A stretch of 64,000 nucleotides of DNA from Diplonema papillatum (Eukaryota > Euglenozoa > Diplonemea > Diplonemida > Diplonemidae), in assembly GCA_030068145.1 (NCBI GenBank), contig JAPJBO010000296.1, positions 1 to 64,000 of the forward strand. Direction: 5' to 3'. Positions 1 to 11,580 of this stretch are shown in pieces; position 1 is the stretch's first letter, and every line of letters starts with the position of its first letter. The position numbers and the translations under genes are program-made. The notes beneath the pieces are model-generated. The model had not been told where the DNA came from and ran no database searches. It saw nothing but the letters and a program-made list of their open reading frames with translations.

Positions 1-2170
1 GCCTTGCCGCTCCTGTCTTCTTGCTGTTGCTGCCTTGCTCATGCTGCCTTGCTACTGCTGCTTTGCTTTGCTGCTGTCTTGCTTCTGCCGCTGCCTTGCC
101 GCTGTTGCCTTGCCGCTGCTGTCTTGCTGCTGCTGTCTTGCTGCTGCTTCCTAGCTGCTGCTTCCTTGCCGCTGCTGTCTTGCTGCTGCTACTCTTGCTG
201 TTGCTGCTCCTGCTGCTCTGCTGCCTTTCTCCAAAGCTGTGGAATTCTCGCAAAACCAAACACTGTGGTCAACGACCTTCCCCACTTCGAAATGGAAAGC
301 CTTGCAAAGACTGATGTTCATTGCAAGCTTCGTTTTCCAACTTAAGCGCTTCAAACAAACTTCGTCTGTTGTTGCTGCTGCTGCCTTGCCGCTGCTATGA
401 TGCTGCTGCTGCTGCCGCTGCCGCTGCCTTGCCGCTGCTGCCTTGCTGCTACTGCCTTGCTGCCTTGTTGCTGCTGCCTTGCTGCTGCTGCTGCTGCTGC
501 AGCCTTGTTGCTGCCTTTCCGCTGCTATGTTGCTGCTGCTGCTTCCCTGCCGCTGCTGCCTTGCTGCTGCTGCTGCCTTGCTGCTGCTGTGTTGCTGCTC
601 CTGCTTCCCTGCCGCTGCTGCCTTGCTGCTGCTGCTGCCTTGCTGGTGCTGCCTTGCTGATGCTGTCCTGCTCCTGCTGCTGCGTTGCTGCTGCTGCCTT
701 GCCGCTGCTGCCTTGCTGCTGCTGCCTTGCCGCTGCTGCCTTGCTGATGCTGCCTTGCTGCTGCTGTCCTGCTGCCGCTGCAGCCTTGCTGCTGCTGTCC
801 CGCTGCTGCTGCTGTCTTGCTGCTGCTGCATTGCTGTTGCTGCATTGCCGCGGCGGCCTTGCTGCTGCTGCTGCTGCCTTGCTGCTGCTGCCTTACGGCG
901 GCTGCCTTGCTGATACCTTGCTGCTGGTGTCTTGCCGCTGCTGTCTTGCTTCTGCTGCTGCCTTGCCGCTGCTGCCTTGCTGATGCTGCCTTGCTGCTGC
1001 TGTCCTGCTGCTGCTGCTGCCTTGCCGCTGCAGTCTTGCTTCTGCTGCTGCCTTGCTGCTCCTGCTGCCTTGCTGCTGCTGCCTTGCCGCGGCTGCCTTG
1101 CTGCTGCTGCTGCCTTGCTGCTGCTGCCTTACCGTGGCTGCCTTGCTGATGCCGCCTTGCCGCTGCTATCGAACTGCTGCCGCCTTGCCGCTGTTGCCTT
1201 GCCGATGCTGTCTTGCTGCTGGTGTCTTGCTGCTGCTGCTGCCTTGCCGCTGCTGCCTTGTTGCTGCTGTCTTGCTTCTGCTCCTGCCTTGCTGGTGCTG
1301 CCTTGCCGCTGCTGCCTTGCTGATGCTGCCTTGCCGCTGCTGTCTTGCTTCTGCTGCTGCCTTGCCGTTGCTGCCTTACCGCGGCTGCCTTGCGGATGCC
1401 GCCTTGCCGCTGCTATCGTGCCGCTGCCGCCTTGCCACTGTTGTCTTGCTTCTGCTGCTGCCTTGCCGCTGCTGCCTTGTTGCTGGTGGCTTGCTTCTGC
1501 TGCAGCCTTGCTGATGCCGCCTTGCCGCTGCTGCTGCCTTGCTGATGCCGCCTTGCTGCTGCCATCGCGATGCTGCCGCCTTGCCGCTGGTGCCTTGCTG
1601 CAACTGCCTTGCTGCTGCTGCCGTGCTGCGGCTGCCTTGCTGCAACTGCCTTGCTGCTGCTGCCTTGCTGCGGCTGCCTTGCTGCGGCTGCTGCCTTGCT
1701 GCGGCTGCCTTGCTGCGGCTGCTGCCTTGCTGCGGCTGCCTTGCTGCGGCTGCTGCCTTGCTGCTGCTGCCTTGCCTTGCTGTGGCTGCTGCCTTGCTGC
1801 GGCTGCCTTGCTGTGGCTGCTGCCTTGCCGCGGCCGCCTTCCGGATGCCGCCTTGCCGCTGCTGTCGTGCCGCTGCCGACTTGCCGCTGTTGCCTTGCTG
1901 CTGCTGCTGCCTTGCTGCTGCTGCCTTGCTGCTGCTGCCTTGCTGATGCCGCCTTGCCGCTGCTATCGTGATGCTGCCGCCCTTGCCGCTGTTGCCTTGC
2001 CGCTGCTGCCTTGCTGCTGCTGCCTTGCTGCTGCTGTCTTGCTGCTGCTGCCTTGCTGCTGCTGCCTTGCTGCTGCTGCCTTACTGCTGCTGCCTTGCTG
2101 CTGCTGCCTTCCTGCTGCTGTCTTGCTTCTACTGCTGCCTGCCTTGCTGCTGCTGCCTTGCTGCTGCTGC
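1..2170. repeat. CTG-rich 14-bp minisatellite
   Basis: The block is built from the unit GCCTTGCTGCTGCT (14 bp) with variants: GCCTTGCCGCTGCT, an extra CTG giving 17 bp, and GATGCC, GCGGCT or ATCG interruptions in a looser higher-order pattern. Fourteen is not a multiple of three and the unit has few stop codons, so several frames stay open and give Leu/Cys/Ala-rich or Gln/Ser/Ala-rich translations. I treat these as by-products, not genes. A unique stretch of about 150 bp (roughly 225-375) interrupts the array. The left end of the array lies outside the window. Confidence 0.85.
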
Positions 2171-2186
2171 TGCTTTCTTGCCGACC

Positions 2187-2345
2187 GATTTTACGCCTGG
2201 GAAGAGTAGGTGCGCAGCTCGGAGGCCAGATACGAAGTTAGGGGCTTTCACCCACAGCAAAGGAACTGCTTGCCTTGGCCGCGTTTCGAAAAACACGTTT
2301 CCAGGGGACACCACGAGGAGGTGGCAAGTCAGATTTTGTCCCCCA
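2187..2345. repeat. Dispersed repeat R1, copy 1
   Basis: This stretch starts near TTTTACGCCTGGGAAGAGTA and ends in GATTTTGTCCCCC. It is nearly identical to 3268-3428 and, over its first 105 bp, to 4473-4578. It directly abuts the CTG minisatellite. No coding content is recognised. Confidence 0.8.
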
Positions 2346-2900
2346 ACCCCAAGACCACCCATTGAGAATTCCGGGGCCTTTGATGGCCAGCTTCTTGGAC
2401 TTCACGACCTCTCAGGAGCACTTTGCTGAAGGAACACCGAAAACGTGATAGGCAACTGTTGCATGTCGAAATGGGGGGGCACGTTCTCCCGAAGTTGCGA
2501 CCCTTGAAAGAACGTCGTTCGTAGGAGCTTCGAATTCCTGTGACGGTTTCGTTGGATGCATCGGTCAAAATATCAACAAAAATATGTACCCATAGCTCTG
2601 TCAGAACCTTATCGCTGACTCGTAACTTCACATACCTTGACTGCTTCCACACGAACTCTCGAACACCAGATTTTTCAAGCACAACTCCGACCCGAACCAT
2701 CTTGTGAATTTCTTTTCTTCTTCTAGTTCCTGTTTGCGTTGTGTGCGCTGAATCCTGTATTTTTTCGAGTCGGCCTCTTCACACAAGAGGCCGAACCTGG
2801 ACAAGAAGGCCCACATCGAAGCACTAAGAATCCATCAAATGCACGAGGGGGCCCGCAGGGCCACCGAGTGCGGGTTTGCGGGCGGGGGGTGCCTGACCTG
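2346..2900. other. Between repeats; possible exon remnant on minus
   Basis: Mostly featureless. On the minus strand an ATG at 2700 opens about 22 codons and runs into a good GTATGT donor near 2634. A second overlapping frame also reads protein-like Glu/Lys-rich sequence. I could not find a partner exon or a family, so this may be a gene fragment caught between repeats. Confidence 0.2.
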
Positions 2901-2908
2901 GTGGGTTC

Positions 2909-3430
2909 TCCGGGTTCACTTCTTCACAACGAAAAACGGCACAACCACGAACACAGACAGGCGCGGTTTGAACCCGCACCAGTTGCACACTGCAACCGGC
3001 GCCTGCCCCACGGCACTGGGGACTCAGAAAAACGAAAGGAGAGTCGGCTAAGGGCCTGGAAAGGCCGCGGCTCAGCCACAAGCCGCCACCTGTCACTCAG
3101 ACTGGGGCCAACTAATTCAAAAAACCGGGGGCACATTGGTAACCATCCCGATTTTACCCCGCCTTCACGATGAGAGGGCCACAAGGGAGTCAAACTTGGC
3201 AAGGCTCACCTGGAAGGTGCCTCTTTGCACCGCCCCCCCCGTTCCTGCTGGGCAGCTTGGGGCAGGATCTTTTACGCCCGGGAAGGGTAGGTGCGCAGCT
3301 CGGACGCCAGATACGAAGTAAGGGGCTTTCACCCACAGCAAAGGTACTGCTTGCCTTGGCCGCGTTTCGAAAAACACGTTTCCAGGGGACACCGCGAGGA
3401 GGTGGCAAGTCAGATTTTGTCCCCCCGCCT
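2909..3430. repeat. Mosaic dispersed repeat, copy 2 (long form)
   Basis: Three segments follow one another: 2909-2962 (ends ACAGACAGGC), a 225-bp segment at 2963-3187, and 3188-3428, which contains R1. The first and third segments recur joined directly at 4339-4578, without the middle one. The middle segment carries, on the minus strand, a pol III B-box-like GGTTCAAACC near 2967-2976, but no full tRNA folds from it. Confidence 0.75.
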
Positions 3431-4338
3431 CCGGCTCCCCTCGAGCCCTTCGCCCCGATGCCCGTCGCCAAGGCTGCCGCATACGATGGGGGCCCGGCAC
3501 CCCTCGCCTGCTGCGGCGCTCCTGCTCCGTCCGACATCCCCTCCCTCGCGCGTTGTGCACGGGGGGCGTGTGTGCGTGGGTGCGGTTCAGGTGTGGGTGA
3601 GTGCGGGTGGTGTGCGTGTATGTTCTTTTTTGTTTTCGTGTGCGTGTGGGACGGTGGTGTGGGGTAGGTGGTGTGTGGCTTGCGCGTGTGCGAGCTAGGG
3701 GTGGACGCAAAGTGCAGGGCTTGCGTCCTGCACCGTGTTTTTTTTTTTTTTTTTTTTTTTTTCAACTGGGAGCATCGTACGGGAAACAAATGGGGCTAGG
3801 GGTGTGTTGGGCTAGTTCCTTTTCAATTTTCTCGTGGGATACGAGAAGAACCCTCTTCCTCCGCGTCCACCCGCGGGGAAGATCTTACACCCAAAGAGAA
3901 GTTCCTTCACCAAGCGGCCATGTCATTTTGCGAATCGGCGCTTGGAGTGAAGGAAAGTCTCTTGGGAGCAAGTCTCCTGGGAATAAAAATGCACCGCCGT
4001 ACTGTTTCCAGACGTGTACCTGGTGCCTGGTCGGTGTTTTCCGTGTGATTCTTTTTCTTCACAAACAACGAAAGGCACAACCACACCACTGGCAGGCGCA
4101 GTTTGTGAGGGACGGGTCGACCCCGGCCGTCCTCCTGTCAGCCACCTGCCCTCTGCGGTTGATGGCCGCCGCCGCTCCCCTCACTACCCTGATCGACACT
4201 CTCTCCGCATACCCTCTGTAGGTCGACGCCTTGTCCTGGTTGGTTCGTTCCGCCACCCACGCGCGCGGTGTAGCCCACCGTCTTCGCTGCGCCCTTCCGA
4301 TACGACGCCGCCTGGGGGTTCATCACCGTCACGTCGAC
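3431..4338. other. Non-coding, GT-rich and poly-T stretch
   Basis: No supported gene. A G/T-rich tract occupies about 3565-3690 and a run of about 24 T lies at 3739-3762. Open frames here are short, overlap on both strands and show no family signature. Confidence 0.5.
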
Positions 4339-4578
4339 TCCGGGTTCACTTCTTCACAACGAAAAACGGCACAACCACGAACACAGACAGGCAGTCAAAC
4401 TTGGCAAGGCTCACCTGGAAGGTGCCTCTTTGCACCGCCCCCCCCGTTCCTGCTGGGCAGCTTGGGGCAGGATCTTTTACGCCCGGGAAGGGTAGGTGCG
4501 CAGCTCGGACGCCAGATACGAAGTAAGGGGCTTTCACCCACAGCAAAGGTACTGCTTGCCTTGGCCGCGTTTCGAAAA
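4339..4578. repeat. Mosaic dispersed repeat, copy 3 (short form)
   Basis: This copy matches 2909-2962 joined directly to 3188-3370, so it lacks the 225-bp segment of copy 2. Within R1 the match stops at TTTCGAAAA, where a different minisatellite begins. Confidence 0.75.
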
Positions 4579-4800
4579 GTTGACTCACAGCAAGACCAGT
4601 GCCTTCAGAAAAGTTGCCCACATCAAGGCTTCTAAAGACCAGTGCTTCCAGAAAAGTTGGCCCACATCAAGGCTGCTAAAGGGAAAAGTTGGCCCACATC
4701 AAGGCCAGTGCCTTCAGAAAAGTAGGCCCACACCAAGGCTTCTGAAGGCCAGTGCCCCCAGAAAAGTTGGCCCACATCAAGGCCAAGTTAACTCACACAA
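4577..4800. repeat. Minisatellite with AAAAGTTGGCCCACATCAAGG units
   Basis: Five or so diverged units contain AAAGTTGGCCCACATCAAGG followed by variable CCAGTGCCTTCAGA-type spacers, so the unit length varies around 35-50 bp. It starts exactly where R1 copy 3 ends. The following 4800-5308 shows no gene or repeat I can support. Confidence 0.7.
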
Positions 4801-5308
4801 GGACCGACCATCAAGACCATCCTTTGGAACCCCGAAGCAACAAGGAACCCCTTTTTTGAAGGAAAAACATCAGAACCCCAAAAAGCAGCCAGAAGAAACA
4901 GCCCGACCAGAACCCAACCCCACAGGGAACCCTGCCATTCTGATCCTGGGACAGTTTGCTTAAATGCGTGCACAATTTTGTTGGCTAACCGGGGGAGGCA
5001 TGAAAGACCCTGAAACTTTCAGGATCCTGAAAGGATTGTGAAAGACCCATATTTTGCCGGAAAAGGGGGGTAAGACTGGAACCTTATCACTCAGGTGGCC
5101 AGAATGCTCCGGAAATCCAGAAAACCTGGTTGGATGGTTGTTTAGGCTCGATTAATGGCTGCAGAATACGAAAACAAGGCGAAATCACCTCCACAAGGTA
5201 ATTCCTTGAAAAGGGCATGAAGAGTGTCAAGAACAAGGTACACAAGGATACAGGTATCAGAAGACATCTGCCTGAATTTACAAGAGTAAAAGGTACAGAA
5301 AGTGGATA

Positions 5309-8300
5309 TCACTCTGGCAGTGTTCCAATGAAGGCTACATGTGGATCATTCAAAATAGTGCAGGAACTTATCAGTTTGGGTGGAGGCACTGCAGTGCCGA
5401 AGAGCACTGGAGAGTTTCTTTGAGAACTAGTGCGTCTTTGAGGAGTATATTTTTGGGGGGGGTCGCCTGGTTCTATGTTTTGATGTGTTGTGCTGAGAGG
5501 TGGGCTACTGGTTTTCAGGGCACCCTCATGAATTGCAATAGTGTCCGCTTCAGCTCCATTGGTGAACCTGTTGTCAATGACTACAGACACTTGTGCACTC
5601 AGGGGTTTTCTAGTTTGACGCCTCACAGGCCAGCCAGATTGGGAATAGCCTTGTCTGTCGGGACTGGGCAAGCTGGCCTTCCGAGTTGAGTAATGTTGCT
5701 CAGCGGAAGTAAGCAAAAGACATTTCGAGCTTGGGCTGCCGAGGTCCAGTTGCTCATGTGCACTGGCATGAGCCTGTCCTTTGTCACTCAGAACAAGAGG
5801 GGTGGCTGGGAGACCACTTGAATTTCCAGGATGTCCATGAACAGATGGAGCTGGGTGGTAATCTGATGATGGGCTGTTGAATGGGGGGAAAACAGTGCGC
5901 TCTGAAACGGTTTGATGTGGCCGATGAAATTCTTTGGAAGGCTGATGTTGTGGAGAAGCAATGGTGTCTTGAAAGCTGGACTCTGGTGCATGAAGGAAGG
6001 GGCTTTGCCCTTGAATTTGTGCCTGAGTCTTTTCGAGCATAGAGTGTGTTGAGTCTGTCTTGTCTGAACGTCGAAATCCAGACGACTGACTGTAGGGATC
6101 TCTGATGAGAGAAGTAGTGCCTGAAGCAAAAGAATTGTTGAGCTTACCCTGAAATAGGACTTGGGGGTTGTTGTCACGGGTTTCAGTACGAGAATGCTGT
6201 GGGTTAGGATGTTGTGAAACTCGGTAGGCTGAGTGAGACGAAGGTGGAACTTGTGGGCCTTGGTAGGTTTCCCGCGGTGAAATCCGAGGTGTGCCCTCAG
6301 ACTGCATGGAGTCAGACTTTCCCTTTAACTGTGGAAGGGAAAGCCGTCGACTCTCTTGGTTGTCACTATGTGTGCTGAAGTGCATCCCGCTTAAGTGCTG
6401 AGAGGCAGATCTGCTTTCGAGGCTATGTTGTGCTCTTGGCTGGGGGGAGAGAGGTCGATTCTCCAAGACACTGTATGCAGACTGATGCTGAAGAGTAGGA
6501 GCGGTTTGTGTACTGTGCTTTTTACTGTAAGAACCACTGGGGTTGTTGTTGTGCGGGACACTATGTGTGGAGAAAGGATGTGTGAGGTTGTCTGTCTCAC
6601 ACTGGCGCTGGCCAGTGTAGCTATGAGGGGAAGCAGACTGAACAATACTTGGGTGCAACTGCTGAGGTGAAGATTGCTCGACAAGACTGGGATTAGTGTG
6701 TGCAATGTTTTGATGGGCAGGGCTAAAAGCAAACTTGGGGCTCAGGTGGGGTCTCGATTGATGGGGGGAAATAGGTCTGTGATCTTGAGTTGACTGGTGG
6801 GAGCTAAGCATATTGGGAGCAGGAAAAGCGGGGTTCTGAACAGAGCAGGAGCTGAAGGCAAACTCTGGGCTCTGATGTGTCCCTAGCTCTTTTTCGTGTA
6901 GTTTGTGATGAGTGGAGTGAGACGGGGGTCCCACGTTCTGAGAGCCAACAGAGTGTGCAGGGCTGTGTTGAGCTCTGCTTTCTTGTGCAGTACTATGATG
7001 CATAGGAAAATTGGTTAAGTTCTGTGCATGTGCAGAGCTAGAGCCAAAAACAAGTTCTGGACTCAGGTGTGCTCTTGATTGCTGAGAAACTGCTTGGTTT
7101 TCTTCCAGAACACTTGTAAAAGTTGACTGTGCAAGGTTCTGAGCAGGGCTGTGGTGCACTCTGGATGGCTGGGGAGAAACAGGTCTGATTTCTTGCAAAC
7201 TGTGGGAGGGGGCTGGATGGAGGGCAAGGCTCTGGACACAGTCTGATTGAGAACGAGAAGCAAGCTCAGGACTCAGGGGTGCCCTCGATGGCTGGGGAGA
7301 AACAGGTCTGTTTTCATGCAGAATGCTATGAGAGGGAGCAGAATGAGCTTGGTTCTGCTGACAAGTAGAGCCGAAGTCAAGTGTGGGGCTCAGGTGCACA
7401 CTCGATTGATGGGGGGTGGCAGTGGGTCTGTTTCCATGCAGAAAGCTGTGAGGTGAGGATGCAGAAAGAGTATGGTTCTGAGGGGCAGAGTGAGAGCTCA
7501 GGGAAAGCTTGGGGCTCAGGTGTGTCCTCGATTGATGAGGAACCGGTCTGTTTTCTTGCAGAACACTGTGAGGTGAGGGAACACACAGATCTAGGTTCTG
7601 AAGGGCAGAGCTATGAGCGAGTTGGGGGCTCAGGTGTCCTGTGGATTGGTGGGGAGAACCATCCTGCAGAATATGAGCAGAATAATGGAGGCTCTGAGGG
7701 GTAGAGTGCAAGCTGATAGCAGGTTTGGGGAATGGGGGGGAAACGGGTCTATTTTGCAGTCCACTGTGTGTTGGAGGACAGCTAGTTGCAATCTTAGGGC
7801 TGAAAGCATGTTCGGGACTGAGCTGTGCTGTTGACTGCTGGGGAGAAATAGGCCTGTTGGCGTGCTGAAAACCGTGGAGAGCAGAAGCGGAGTTCTGAAC
7901 ATGAGTTGCTGGAGTGCTAAAAGCATGTTTGGGGCTTATGTGTCCTTGCAACTGTGGAGAACCGGGCTTGCTTTCTTGCAGAATGGTGTGAAGCGAATGG
8001 TCAGATTTGGTGAGCTGGGAGTTGGGGGGAATAAAAGCAAGCTCAGGACTTTGGTTGGGGGAACTAGGTCGATATTCTGGCTGACCACTGAACGAAGAGG
8101 GAGGATGTTGCAGGTTTTGAGCATGCTTTGGGTGAGAGCTGAATTCAGAGATCTCCCTTGCTTTTGGGGGATCCGGTCTGCTGACCTGTGGAATGTTGTG
8201 TGTGTCTGTAGAATGTGGAAGTCTCTGGGTGTTGGAAGTTTGTTCAGAGTTGTGATGTGCTTTCGCTTGCTGGTGACTGAGAATGTGGGACGGGTTGTAG

Positions 8301-10332
8301 TGTGAGTCGTTCATTTGCCGGGAACTGGTTTCAGTTTGAAGTTGACCACCAGCTGGATCCTGGTCAAGGCTCTGACACATTTCGCTCAATCGATGAGGGG
8401 AAACAGTTCTGTTTTCAGTTGTAAGTTCTGGGGGATGAGGTGACATTCTCTCTTGATTGCCCTCAGGAAAACTGTCAAATTCTTGACTTGTAAATGTTGA
8501 GAAGTTGCCCTGGGTACCTTTCACAGAAGGAGGGCTCTGTCCATCATGCAGTGGAAAGTTTTCTGGTCGACGTGGTGACAAGCGTGATTCAAACTGTGCA
8601 TTTTCGTTGACTGAACAATGCTGGAGAGACTCGTTTTTAAACGCTTGGCTACTCCGATTGGTCTCCTGTGGATGAATGGTAGCAGCTCTGTCTTGCATTT
8701 CAATGTCCCCTGCAAATCTTGAGCCTTGTGGGGGCAGTGAAAGAGTACTAGGGCCTGAGGACTGGGTGTCGTTCTGTGACGAAGGCAATCGTCGTGGAAG
8801 CCGATCATGGCGCAGTGTTAAACCATGAGTGCGGGAGATAAGGTCAAATGGAGTAATCTGTTTGTGATGCTGATTGGTGGTGTGTGGCAACCTCAATTGC
8901 AAACCCACATTGTGTTTCAGAGGCGGCTTCTGCTGCAAACTGTGTGATGGTTTTGCAGCAGGAGATGTCGACAGGAAGTGAGTGTGTTGATGAATGGTAG
9001 CACTCTGCATTTCACTACGAAGTCCAAGGTCTGGACGAAAGCCGGTGTTGTTGGTGTGAGATTTGACTTTACTGAGGCTTTCTGGCCGCTGTGGTGATGA
9101 GAGGGGGATTTCGTCTGCCCTAAATGGGTGGTTGTTCGTGTGTGCAGTGCTTGTCTTGAGAGATGAATCCTTTACAGCCAACTCCTGGCTGGAATCTGGC
9201 AGCTGCTGATGAACCTGAACCAGGCAATCTTGTTGCGTGAATCTAGAAGGGTCAGCTTGGAATGTGTCAGGTTCTGGGACAGCAACCCGATAGTGTTCAT
9301 CAGTGGCAACTCTTCGGCCCTCGACCATTGAGTCACCTCCTGTTGTAGCATGTTTCGGAACTTCTTTGCGCCTTGGAGAGATACAAGGACTTGAAAAATC
9401 TCGGCTCTTTGTGTGATTAGGTGACTGTATCGGTCCTCTGTCATCAATGTTGCGCTGCATTTGTTCGAGTTCTTCTCGCTGATGGAGCAAATTCAGTACT
9501 GCACCAATTTCATCTCGGATTGCACCTACCATCTGCTCATCCTGACCAACAGCCTCCAAATCGGATAGGTGTATTGCTTCGCTTCCTCGATTTCTCGGGC
9601 TCAATGACTTTGCAAGCTCGACAGCTTTATTGATGAAGAAATGAGCCCGTGTTTCCACTGGGGGTGAGCCATTGCCACTTTCGTCTCTGATCTGCATTAG
9701 ATGCTGGTATGCCACATACAGCCCCCCTTTGGTGCTCCTATAGTTTGATGGATGAGAACAAAGGGTTTCAATTTCTAGACCAACTTGGTCAACAGGTCCC
9801 CGAGCCAGAACTTACGTCGCTTACAAAGTCCTCGATGTCTCTGGATTGCAAGGACACCAGGGCTGTGCTCGACATCTGCAACCTCAGAACAACACCCCTG
9901 CAACACGATCAATGAAATTCGCGAGACCTTTGGTTGGTGGCAGGCCATGGTTCGCACTCACACAGTGTTGACTCTGACCTTACAGCAATATTATTGTGGG
10001 AACCTGAAGGGAAAGAAAAGAAGCAATGTGGTAACTCAAGATGTGCACTCTGACATTCTCAAAAAGGAGCATGTGCGAAGAATCGTGAACAAGTTGTTAT
10101 GTGTGTTGCTTGATGAAGTTGGGCTTCTGTTGGGTTGGATAGGGCAGGGACGAAAGTTCTGCTCGTAATAAGGCCAGTCAAACAGAGGTGGATAGGGTCC
10201 CAGTCTACCAAGGCATTTGAGCAAATTGCCTAGAGTCAGTAAATATTCACAGCGAGCGACCACAGGTGATTCTAGGCATATAATCTTCAGAGACTTGCCC
10301 AGCTCGACCACAAGATGCAAGTGATGCACCAA
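5309..10332 (-). CDS. Large Ser/Pro/His-rich repetitive protein, spliced
   Basis: The main exon, 5309-9703, is 1465 codons including TAG. I infer an upstream exon 9816-9897, joined by a 112-nt intron (GTAAGT donor, CCAG acceptor, phase 0). Another coding stretch at about 10100-10332 probably belongs to the same gene but is less certain. The start codon is not located. The N-terminal part (LMQIRDESG onward, helix-rich, about 100 residues) looks folded. The rest is disordered and dominated by roughly 30-40-residue units around a core like ENRPVSPxxSRxHLSPELAF with following QN and PSHSxLQ, repeated and diverged about a dozen times. No family is recognised. A scaffold or cytoskeletal role would be a guess. 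Confidence 0.6.
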
Positions 10333-10796
10333 TTCTACATGTGTTCAGAACGAAACTGCTCAAGAATGGCATCTTCTGTGGACCGTGTAGAATGCGGTGC
10401 CTTTAATGCCACATATCCTGCTTCATGGAGCTGTAGGTTTGGAATAGTGTTGATGCTTCTCACTCCAAGGTGTCAGTATCAACTGTATGTTTTCCAGTGT
10501 ACTTTCTTAGCTGATGTCACCAACTATATGCTATAAGTCTTGGAAGTTTCAGTTGCTGTGTTCGGTGCCGATTGAAAATCGGTGATTGCTGTCTGTACTT
10601 ACCTCATGTCGCTCCACGAGCCAGTGGAAATTTGTTGCATTAGTGTGATTGTCAGGCCTTCGACTACCCTGAGCATGTTTTCATTGTGAACTCATCTCTG
10701 GCTTCCTTCACAGGCAAATGTAGAATGCCGTGTAAACCCGTGAATACTGAGAGATACCCTGTGTCATGAACTGACAAAGCGTAGAAAAATTCCCTC
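10333..10796 (-). other. Possible further 5' exon of the Ser/Pro gene
   Basis: On the minus strand a frame reading HEAGYVALKAPHS then EDAILEQFRSEH runs to a TAG near 10337. Coding-like sequence continues at once in another frame (VELVHHLHLVVELG). This suggests a frameshift, an assembly error or an unrecognised splice. Nothing else is supported in this stretch. Confidence 0.25.
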
Positions 10797-11580
10797 TCAC
10801 ATCAAGGCGAAGTTGTAGCACACCTTCAGGTAACTATATTCCTCAATGAATGTCGCCTCTGGCAAGTAGCGGTTGGCGATGTCTCCGTGGGTCACCAACA
10901 ACACATTCTGACGGCTGTACTTCTTGGCTAGGGAGGGAACTGTTGTCGCCACACGCGGCTGGTGTTTGTTGGTTGATGTTGCAAGTACATGGGAGCACAC
11001 ATACAGTTTTTAGCATCTCCCCCCAGCTTTGTTATTATTTGTCTGGGACGATGTCATGCAGTGTGCATTTATGCAGCCAGCCGACCTGGACAGGCAATCA
11101 AATGGGTCGACCACTGGCCAGATGCGTTCACATAAGTCTGAAAAACTGAATCAAAATGCATACCAGTAGTCCAGCAGTATCGCTTTCACCAATATCTGCC
11201 TTCTTCCAGTTCCCAAGAGACACCCCGTACCCAAGCTCTTTTTCAACCTGCTTTTCTGTCAAGCGTTGCATGTGGATTGGTGGCTTCATTCCTGCATCGC
11301 GACTGCACCTCACAACTTCTCTGTACCATTCACCCAGTCTGTCATCAACATGAACAACTGACACAGCCAGAGTGCGTGCAACAATGCCAGCAGTTTGCAG
11401 ACAGCGACGATATGGTGAACTGACAATTACTTGCACTTTAAACTTCTTCATCATTTTTGCCGCACAAACTGGCAAATCAACATCGGTTATGGGTGGATCA
11501 TATGGGCGTTTCAACTGTTGATGTGGGAATTCGTACCAGAAGATGTATGAAAAACGGGGGTTTGCCCGAGGTGTTTCGTG
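10797..11580 (-). CDS. Histidine phosphatase superfamily protein, N-terminus unresolved
   Basis: Two exons are clear. 11164-11580 contains YIFWYEFPHQQLKRPYDPP, VIVSSPYRRCLQTA and DRLGEW. It ends at a GTATGC donor. 10797-10958 (CCAG acceptor, phase 0, 205-nt intron) contains NVLLVTHGDIANRYLP, the second catalytic His motif. This is the layout of phosphoglycerate-mutase-like histidine phosphatases, closest in feel to the UBASH3/STS type. The N-terminal RHG motif, whose His takes the phosphate, was not found in frame. A TAA precedes the first exon, and the only candidate (VMRICEK near 11705) lacks the His. Either an upstream exon is missed or the protein is catalytically altered. Confidence 0.65.

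Noticed and set aside
4-2209. Long Leu/Cys/Ala-rich and Gln/Ser-rich open frames on both strands
   Set aside because: They are translations of the 14-bp minisatellite in successive frames, have no domain, and several overlap in different phases.
2950-3025. tRNA gene on the minus strand
   Set aside because: Only the T arm (GGTTCAAACC) is convincing. No matching acceptor or D stem was found.
3739-3762. Poly-T run as a retroposon tail
   Set aside because: No element body, target duplication or coding remnant is recognisable next to it.
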